From an uncultured Bacilli bacterium (GTDB taxonomy: Bacteria > Bacillota_I > Bacilli_A > RF39 > UBA660): DNA of 17,671 nucleotides. The notes beneath the pieces are model-generated. The model was not told the DNA's origin. It worked only from the letters and a program-made list of their open reading frames with translations, and did no database searches. This document shows, piece after piece, positions 13,678-17,671 of the stretch. Within the stretch, counting starts at the first letter, position 1, and each line of letters begins with the position of its first letter. The translations under genes were made by a program, and so were the position numbers. Location: assembly GCA_947629285.1 (NCBI GenBank), contig CANRDA010000012.1, forward strand, positions 1 to 17,671. The letters run 5' to 3'.

Positions 13678-14353
13678 TATAAAAAATAATTTTATAAAAA
13701 AGGTTACACCTTTAGAAAGGCTTTTAATACTAATAATAATTTGTTTATGTTTGATTACTGCTAAATCTATATACTTAATTTTATTTATTACCACACTCAC
13801 GCTAATACTTTTATTAATAACTGATAAGAATATAAAAATATATGTAAAGTCATTAAAAAAAGTTATACCACTATTGTTAATTTACCTAATTATATATATA
13901 ATTGTTTTAAGGAAATATAATATCTTATTTAATTTAGTTTTGTTATATAAAATTTTACTTATCTTAATTCTTGTAAAAATCTATCTTTTAAATACTAGTT
14001 TTAAAGAGATACACTACGGCGTTTACAAAATAATTAATCCACTTAAAAGATTTAATATAGATACTTATAAAATTTCTTTAGATTTTGTTTTATCTTTATA
14101 TTTTATAAAATGTTTTATGGACTCTTTTGAAAGCGTTAGTGACTCACAAAAACTTAGTGGTGTTAGGAAATATAATATAAAAAATTACTTTTTGCCTGTA
14201 ATAGTCTGTTCTATAAATAAAATGAATCAAAGAATAGAAAATTTAAAAATAAGTTTTTATAATGTTAATAAGAACAGTAATATCAAATCAAAAATATTAT
14301 TAATACTATTTATAATATTATTTATAGTTAGTGTGTTTAAGGAAGTGATTTAG
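13670..14353 (+). CDS. ecfT: ECF transporter transmembrane protein EcfT, degenerate coupling motifs
   Basis: EcfT is the membrane scaffold that links the two ATPases to a substrate-binding S component. The protein has 227 residues, somewhat shorter than the usual ~265. Hydrophobic helices lie at about 17-32, 34-50, 65-80, 86-107 and 207-223, and PLERLLILI (14-22) is typical of the family N-terminus. The two Ala-Arg-Gly coupling motifs that normally dock into the ATPases are altered: SQKLSGV (159-165) has Ser163 for Arg, and NLKISFY (191-197) has Ser195 for Arg. The gene is identified by hydropathy and by lying between ecfA2 and truA. No S component is in the window. Confidence 0.78.
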   Translation: MFDIKNNFIKKVTPLERLLILIIICLCLITAKSIYLILFITTLTLILLLITDKNIKIYVKSLKKVIPLLLIYLIIYIIVLRKYNILFNLVLLYKILLILILVKIYLLNTSFKEIHYGVYKIINPLKRFNIDTYKISLDFVLSLYFIKCFMDSFESVSDSQKLSGVRKYNIKNYFLPVIVCSINKMNQRIENLKISFYNVNKNSNIKSKILLILFIILFIVSVFKEVI

Positions 14354-14354
14354 T

Positions 14355-15095
14355 TTGAGATATTTTATAAGATTTTCATACGATGGTTCTAAATATAATG
14401 GATATCAAAAGCAACCTAGAATGAAAACTATACAAAGTGAGTTAGAGCGTGCTTTAAAAAGTATAAATGCAAATAAAAATGTTAGCGTTTCTGCATCAGG
14501 TAGGACCGATGCAGGAGTGCATGCATACTCACAGTGTGCACACTTTGATATTTCAACAAATATAACTCCTGAAAAATTAAAAAGTGCCCTAAACAGTCTG
14601 CTTCCTGATGACATATATGTTAAAGAAGTTAAGGAAGTAAGCGATAACTTCCATGCTAGATTCGATGTAAAGGCAAAAGAATACATATATAAAATAAATA
14701 TGGGAACCTATAATCCTATTGAAAAGGACTATGTTTATCAGTACAATAAAAAACTTGATATACCTGAGATGGAACGAGCTTTAAAGTATTTAGAGGGTAC
14801 TCACGATTTTAGGTCTTTTGTTAAAATTGATGAAGAGAAAGATGATTACACAAGAACAATCATTCAAACTTCACTTATTAGAGATGTAAAAAATGTAAAT
14901 CAAATAACCATATCTATTTTGGGAACTGGTTTTATGAGATATATGGTAAGAAATATAGTTGGTTTTTTAATAGAAATAGGCGAGGGTAAGCATAAAAGTG
15001 AAGATATTATAGACATACTAAAACTTAAAGATAGAACTAAGGCAGGGATATGCGCACCCGCTTGCGGGTTATACTTAAAAGATGTTTATTATTAA
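14355..15095 (+). CDS. truA: tRNA pseudouridine(38-40) synthase TruA
   Basis: TruA converts uridines 38-40 in the anticodon arm of tRNAs to pseudouridine. The protein has 246 residues, the usual length. The N-terminus RYFIRFSYDGSKYNGYQKQP matches the family, the catalytic Asp52 lies in SGRTDAGVHA (48-57), and NFHARFDVKAKEYIY and GTGFMRYMVRNIVG are the other conserved blocks. It starts with TTG at 14355, 1 nt after the ecfT stop, behind GGAAGTGAT; no ATG fits better. It is the last gene of the ecf operon, as in many Bacillota, and its stop lies in a terminator hairpin. The rplM-rpsI pair that often follows is absent. Confidence 0.95.
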   Translation: MRYFIRFSYDGSKYNGYQKQPRMKTIQSELERALKSINANKNVSVSASGRTDAGVHAYSQCAHFDISTNITPEKLKSALNSLLPDDIYVKEVKEVSDNFHARFDVKAKEYIYKINMGTYNPIEKDYVYQYNKKLDIPEMERALKYLEGTHDFRSFVKIDEEKDDYTRTIIQTSLIRDVKNVNQITISILGTGFMRYMVRNIVGFLIEIGEGKHKSEDIIDILKLKDRTKAGICAPACGLYLKDVYY

Positions 15096-15107
15096 TATCT
15101 TTTTTTC
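15077..15107 (+). terminator. Terminator of the ecf-truA operon
   Basis: AAAAGATGTT (15077-15086) pairs with AATATCTTTT (15094-15103), with one G-U pair and a 7-nt loop, followed by more T. The truA stop codon lies in the loop and 3' arm. Confidence 0.72.
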
Positions 15108-15169
15108 TTTAAATAATAGACACTAAAAGTAGAATTTATAGCAAGTAAAAAAATATCTTTGTGTATCTA

Positions 15170-15198
15170 TTGATTTTTTTGAATTATTAGACTATAAT
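15170..15198 (+). promoter_or_regulatory. Sigma-A promoter of the 206-residue protein gene
   Basis: TTGATT (15170-15175) and TATAAT (15193-15198) are separated by 17 bp. The start codon follows 25 nt after the -10. Confidence 0.72.
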
Positions 15199-15223
15199 TA
15201 TTTTAGGATAAAAGGGTGATACT

Positions 15224-15844
15224 ATGGACAATACTAAAATAATTTTGAATAATGGCACAGCAGTAAATGTAAATGGTATTTTTTATGTGTTCAATTCAAA
15301 ATATTATTTTATCTATACAACAGGAGAGCTCGATGAAAATGAATATGTAAAATTATATTTAGTTCAAGTTTGTAAAGAAGTTCAAAATACTCCTAATGGT
15401 CCTGTTGATACTGGGTATATGCTAGGACTAGAAATTACTGACTCTACTGAATGGAAAAATGTTCAAAGTTCTATAACAAAAATTGTAGATGATAAAAAGA
15501 ATGGAACGGTAAGTAATGAAATACAGTATTTACCAATTAATATGCTTGTTAATTTAAAAATTGTAAGTGCAAATAAATTCAAATTGATGAAGCATATTAT
15601 CGAAGAAAATTTTAAACTTGTTTTACTTTCTCAAAATAATACAGTTGGAAATGTAAATGAAGTTGTACCTAACATTAATGTTCAATCACAACCACAGGCT
15701 CCACTTCAACCAAGCGTTGATGGTGATGTTATAATAGATTATAGGGCAAAATTCTTTGAAGAACAAGACAAGAACCAACAATTAGAAGAACAGATAAAAG
15801 GTCTTGAAGAAAAAATTAATAATATAAAAAATATTATAGGGTAA
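15224..15844 (+). CDS. Uncharacterised protein with C-terminal coiled coil, 206 residues
   Basis: I do not recognise this family. Residues 1-138 look like a compact alpha/beta domain rich in beta strands (GIFYVFNSKYYFIYTTGEL at 18-36 and YVKLYLVQVC at 41-50). A Pro/Gln-rich linker (about 148-165, QSQPQAPLQPS) leads to an acidic helix (170-206) with heptad-like spacing (DKNQQLEEQIKGLEEKINNI), predicted to be a coiled coil. There is no signal peptide or membrane segment. The layout, folded head plus flexible linker plus oligomerising tail, suggests a cytoplasmic adaptor (inference). It starts after AGGGTGAT and has its own promoter and a strong terminator, so it is a single-gene unit, probably well expressed. 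Confidence 0.82.
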   Translation: MDNTKIILNNGTAVNVNGIFYVFNSKYYFIYTTGELDENEYVKLYLVQVCKEVQNTPNGPVDTGYMLGLEITDSTEWKNVQSSITKIVDDKKNGTVSNEIQYLPINMLVNLKIVSANKFKLMKHIIEENFKLVLLSQNNTVGNVNEVVPNINVQSQPQAPLQPSVDGDVIIDYRAKFFEEQDKNQQLEEQIKGLEEKINNIKNIIG

Positions 15845-15868
15845 TTTAGGTTAAATTATCCTATTTTT
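15836..15868 (+). terminator. Strong terminator after the 206-residue protein gene
   Basis: ATAGGGTAATTTA (15836-15848) pairs with TAAATTATCCTAT (15852-15864), a 13-bp stem with one G-U pair and a 3-nt loop, followed by TTTT. The stop codon is inside the stem. Confidence 0.85.
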
Positions 15869-15879
15869 ATGCATAAAAT
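15851..15879 (+). promoter_or_regulatory. Possible sigma-E-like promoter of yutH
   Basis: TTAAATT (15851-15857) and CATAAAAT (15872-15879) are separated by 14 bp, similar to KMATATT and CATACANT. The -10 stands 15 nt before the start codon. The -35 overlaps the 3' arm of the terminator of the preceding gene. Sporulation control would fit a coat protein. Confidence 0.35.
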
Positions 15880-15894
15880 TAGTAGAGGAACAAT

Positions 15895-16773
15895 ATGAAA
15901 AATTTGATTAATTACTATTATAATTTATTAGTAAATGATTTTAAAAAAGTTGATGACCGTTTTATCTTTAAAATAGACGGAAAAACCTACGAGTTAGTTC
16001 CATTTTATGGTGATATAAATGAATTTTATAAAAATTATTTAACAATAATTAATAACAATAAATATTGTCATGAAGTTATCCTTAATAAAGATAAATCACT
16101 TTTAACCTTTTATGGCAACAAGTCTTATTTACTCATAAAAGAAAATATATATATCGAAAAAAATGTTGATATTAATGAAATAGTTAATTATGATATATTA
16201 ATACGAGGGGAATATGAATTAAACTGGAAAAAATTTTGGAAGGAAAAGATTGATTATTATGAATATCAAATGAATCAGCTTTCATTTAAATATAAATCAC
16301 TTAAAGATAGCTTTAATTATTACGTGGGTATGACAGAATCTGCTATTAGTTTACTTAATTATATTGATGACAGTGAGATTGATTATTATATTTGCCATAA
16401 AAGAATAAATTACAAAGAACAGTTAAGTGAATTTTTTAACCCTGTTAATATAATGATAGATTCAAGAACTAGAGATATTGCAGAGTATGTTAAAATTAAT
16501 TATTTAAATTCAAATATGGATATAAGCGAAGTTTATTTTTATCTTGACAGATTAAATTTTAATTATATAGAAAGTATTTTATTTCTATCAAGATTATTAT
16601 ACCCATCTTATTATTTTGATATATATGATGAGATAATTCAGGAGAAGTTAAGTGAAGAAAAAATTTATAACATTATAAAAAAAAATACTTCATACGAAAT
16701 ATTTTTAAAGCAAATATATAGTTATTTAAGAGAAAGATACAATATCCCAGAAATAGAGTGGTTGAACATCTAG
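15895..16773 (+). CDS. yutH: Spore coat protein, YutH/CotS-like
   Basis: The protein has 292 residues and resembles the kinase-fold coat proteins of the YutH/CotS/CotI family (B. subtilis YutH is about 340). Supporting blocks as I recall them for the family are LNWKKFWKEKIDYYE (109-123), FNYYVGMTESAISLLNY (140-156), ICHKRINYK (166-174), NPVNIMIDSRTRDIAEYVK (182-200) and FLSRLLYPSYYFDIY (230-244), ending in IPEIEWL. The N-terminal ATP-binding lobe is short and no clear kinase catalytic loop is seen, so it is probably a structural pseudokinase. It starts after GAGGAA. It is convergent with, and overlaps by 4 nt, a NifU-like gene; YutH and YutI genes lie close together in Bacillus too. The protein is very rich in Tyr and Asn. 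Confidence 0.7.
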   Translation: MKNLINYYYNLLVNDFKKVDDRFIFKIDGKTYELVPFYGDINEFYKNYLTIINNNKYCHEVILNKDKSLLTFYGNKSYLLIKENIYIEKNVDINEIVNYDILIRGEYELNWKKFWKEKIDYYEYQMNQLSFKYKSLKDSFNYYVGMTESAISLLNYIDDSEIDYYICHKRINYKEQLSEFFNPVNIMIDSRTRDIAEYVKINYLNSNMDISEVYFYLDRLNFNYIESILFLSRLLYPSYYFDIYDEIIQEKLSEEKIYNIIKKNTSYEIFLKQIYSYLRERYNIPEIEWLNI

Positions 16774-16811
16774 TCAATATCAATATTTATTACATCATGT
16801 ATTTCTGGGAT
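16744..16811. repeat. 12-bp inverted repeat across the 3' ends of two convergent genes
   Basis: ATCCCAGAAATA (16744-16755) and TATTTCTGGGAT (16800-16811) are perfect inverted copies, 44 nt apart. Each copy encodes Ile-Pro-Glu-Ile in its own gene. No T run follows, so a simple terminator is not supported. Confidence 0.75.
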
Positions 16812-17006
16812 TTCACTCATAATTGCAGAAGCAATTCCATCCCTTAGAGTTATATCCATCATTTGGCAATTAGCGCATGCCCCCATCATTTTTATGTAAA
16901 CAATATCATTTTCTAATTTTACAAATTCGATATTCCCACCATCATTTATTAAAAATGGTCGTAATTTTTCTATAATTTCTTTAACTTTTTCTTCAGTATT
17001 GTCCAT
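16770..17006 (-). CDS. yutI: NifU-like Fe-S scaffold (YutI type)
   Basis: This is a small NifU C-terminal-domain protein of 78 residues, expected to hold a labile [4Fe-4S] cluster between two subunits and pass it to target proteins. The core pattern is complete: EEKVKEIIEKLRPFLINDGG (5-24), then MMGACANCQM (40-49) with the CxxC ligands Cys44 and Cys47, and IASAIMSEIPEI (58-69). It starts after AAAGGAATGGG. The stop overlaps the stop of yutH by 4 nt (CTAG), with no room for a separate terminator. I found no convincing promoter; weak candidates lie in the 159-nt region shared with the divergent S1 gene. Confidence 0.92.
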   Translation of the reverse strand: MDNTEEKVKEIIEKLRPFLINDGGNIEFVKLENDIVYIKMMGACANCQMMDITLRDGIASAIMSEIPEIHDVINIDID

Positions 17007-17120
17007 TTTAACCCATTCCTTTCAAATTAATCAGAGCATACATAGTAATGAAAATTTTAATTTGCTTTCAGACTAATCATCAAGATGTATTATATAATAG
17101 TCTTTTATATTTGTAAATAC

Positions 17121-17149
17121 TTTTTTTATTCTTTAAAATGTGTTATACT
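17121..17149 (+). promoter_or_regulatory. Extended -10 promoter of the S1-domain gene
   Basis: TGT-TATACT (17141-17149) is an extended -10. The -35 position is only a T run (17121-17126). The -10 lies 16 nt before the ATG. Confidence 0.5.
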
Positions 17150-17165
17150 TTTACTAGGTGGTATT

Positions 17166-17525
17166 ATGTCGAAAATAAAGAAAGGAAGAATAATACGAGG
17201 TGTTGTGTCGGGAATCGAACCTTACGGTGCGTTCGTATCATGTGATGATTATTATACAGGGTTAATACATATTTCAGAAATATCACATGGTTATGTGAAA
17301 GATATAAGTGATTTCGTTAAAGTTGGAGATTTAATTTATGTAGAAATATTAGATGTAGATGAGGAATTAGGGCATTTAAAATTAAGTATTAAAAATATTG
17401 AATATAAAAAGAAAATAGCCATTAAAAGGAAAAAAATAAAAGAAACCCCAATCGGTTTTAAAACTTTGGAATATAAATTGCCAATATGGATTGAAGAATC
17501 GTTAAAAAGAATAAAAAGTGATTAA
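17166..17525 (+). CDS. yugI: S1-domain RNA-binding protein, YugI/CvfD type
   Basis: The protein has 119 residues. An N-terminal S1 domain (about 4-75) has the classic pattern KGRIIRGVVSGIEPYGAFV, GLIHISEISHGYVKDI and VGDLIYVEILDVDEELGHLKLS. A basic linker (about 79-95) and a C-terminal motif GFKTLEYKLPIWIEESL follow; the same end (GFxTLxxKLxxWIE) is found in B. subtilis YugI, general stress protein 13, and in CvfD of streptococci, which bind RNA and ribosomes and act post-transcriptionally. I use the ATG at 17166 after AGGTGGT; an in-frame ATG at 17085 would place the promoter in the coding region. It lies just upstream of a tRNA with its own promoter. Confidence 0.9.
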   Translation: MSKIKKGRIIRGVVSGIEPYGAFVSCDDYYTGLIHISEISHGYVKDISDFVKVGDLIYVEILDVDEELGHLKLSIKNIEYKKKIAIKRKKIKETPIGFKTLEYKLPIWIEESLKRIKSD

Positions 17526-17551
17526 AAACGTAAAAAAACTTTGAATTTGTA

Positions 17552-17580
17552 TTGACAAAATCGAGTATGCATGGTATATT
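17552..17580 (+). promoter_or_regulatory. Strong sigma-A promoter of the tRNA gene
   Basis: A perfect TTGACA (17552-17557) and TATATT (17575-17580) are separated by 17 bp, with TGG before the -10 (extended -10). The tRNA begins 22 nt after the -10. Confidence 0.85.
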
Positions 17581-17601
17581 TAATTACGTCAACGTTTTTT
17601 C

Positions 17602-17671
17602 GGGCGATTAGCTCAGTTGGTTAGAGCACTTGCCTTACAAGCAAGGGGTCATAGGTTCGAGTCCTATATCG
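17602..17671 (+). tRNA. trnV: tRNA-Val (anticodon TAC), cut by the window end
   Basis: The 5' acceptor arm GGGCGAT is followed by a D arm (GCTC ... GAGC), the anticodon arm CTTGC-CTTACAA-GCAAG with anticodon TAC, a variable loop and the T arm ATAGG-TTCGAGT-CCTAT. The window ends within the 3' acceptor arm (ATCG), so the last three paired bases and any encoded CCA lie outside. Confidence 0.95.

Noticed and set aside
17523..17599. AAAAACG and CGTTTTT as arms of a terminator after the S1 gene
   Set aside because: The arms are about 60 nt apart, mostly A/T, and they enclose the tRNA promoter; no compact hairpin is formed.
1..17671. CRISPR array, insertion sequence, prophage or replication origin
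   Set aside because: No regularly spaced repeats, transposase, integrase or DnaA-box cluster was seen.

Overview
The window is a very AT-rich stretch from a spore-forming member of the Bacillota. The gene content (DacB-SpmA-SpmB, a GerA-type germinant receptor, a YutH-like coat protein, an ECF energy module next to truA) combined with small, tightly packed genes suggests one of the reduced, uncultured Bacilli lineages (RF39-like). That placement is inference. The standard bacterial code fits: tryptophan is TGG throughout and no long gene has an internal TGA.

Layout. 41-3553 (+): a sporulation/cell-wall block with the 3' part of a CwlD-like amidase, dacB, spmA and spmB, then the pseudouridine synthase rluB. 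A sigma-E-like promoter precedes dacB. 3572-6504 (-): an unrecognised two-gene cassette, a SEC-C protein with a duplicated ~280-residue module followed by an all-helical protein whose ribosome-binding site is a run of nine G. 6566-6760 (-) is a one-cluster ferredoxin, divergent from a tail-anchored acidic protein (6860-7636, +). 7688-8237 (-) is a DinJ/RelB-YafQ toxin-antitoxin pair whose toxin is cut short by a nonsense codon. 8368-12071 (-) is a germinant-receptor operon in the order A-C-B. 12170-15095 (+) is ecfA1-ecfA2-ecfT-truA. Then come a promoter-terminator-delimited gene of unknown function (15224-15844), a YutH-like coat protein (15895-16773) convergent with a NifU-like scaffold (16770-17006, -), an S1-domain protein of the YugI/CvfD type (17166-17525) and a tRNA-Val cut by the window end.

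How the parts fit: CwlD and DacB act on spore cortex peptidoglycan, SpmA/SpmB on spore-core dehydration, the Ger proteins on germinant sensing, and YutH on the coat. This is therefore largely a sporulation/germination neighbourhood interleaved with housekeeping RNA modification and Fe-S genes.

The strongest oddity is the ECF module. Both ATPases lack the Walker B glutamate (Gly in both), the switch histidine (Asn in both) and the Q-loop glutamine, and EcfT has Ser for Arg in both coupling motifs. The single Walker A that survives and the single signature motif that survives would face each other in a heterodimer, so one ATP-binding but non-hydrolysing site seems to have been kept. Other notable points are the premature TGA in YafQ, the G9 ribosome-binding site, a probable AUU start for spmB, and 16-bp direct repeats within hairpins on both sides of the toxin-antitoxin pair.
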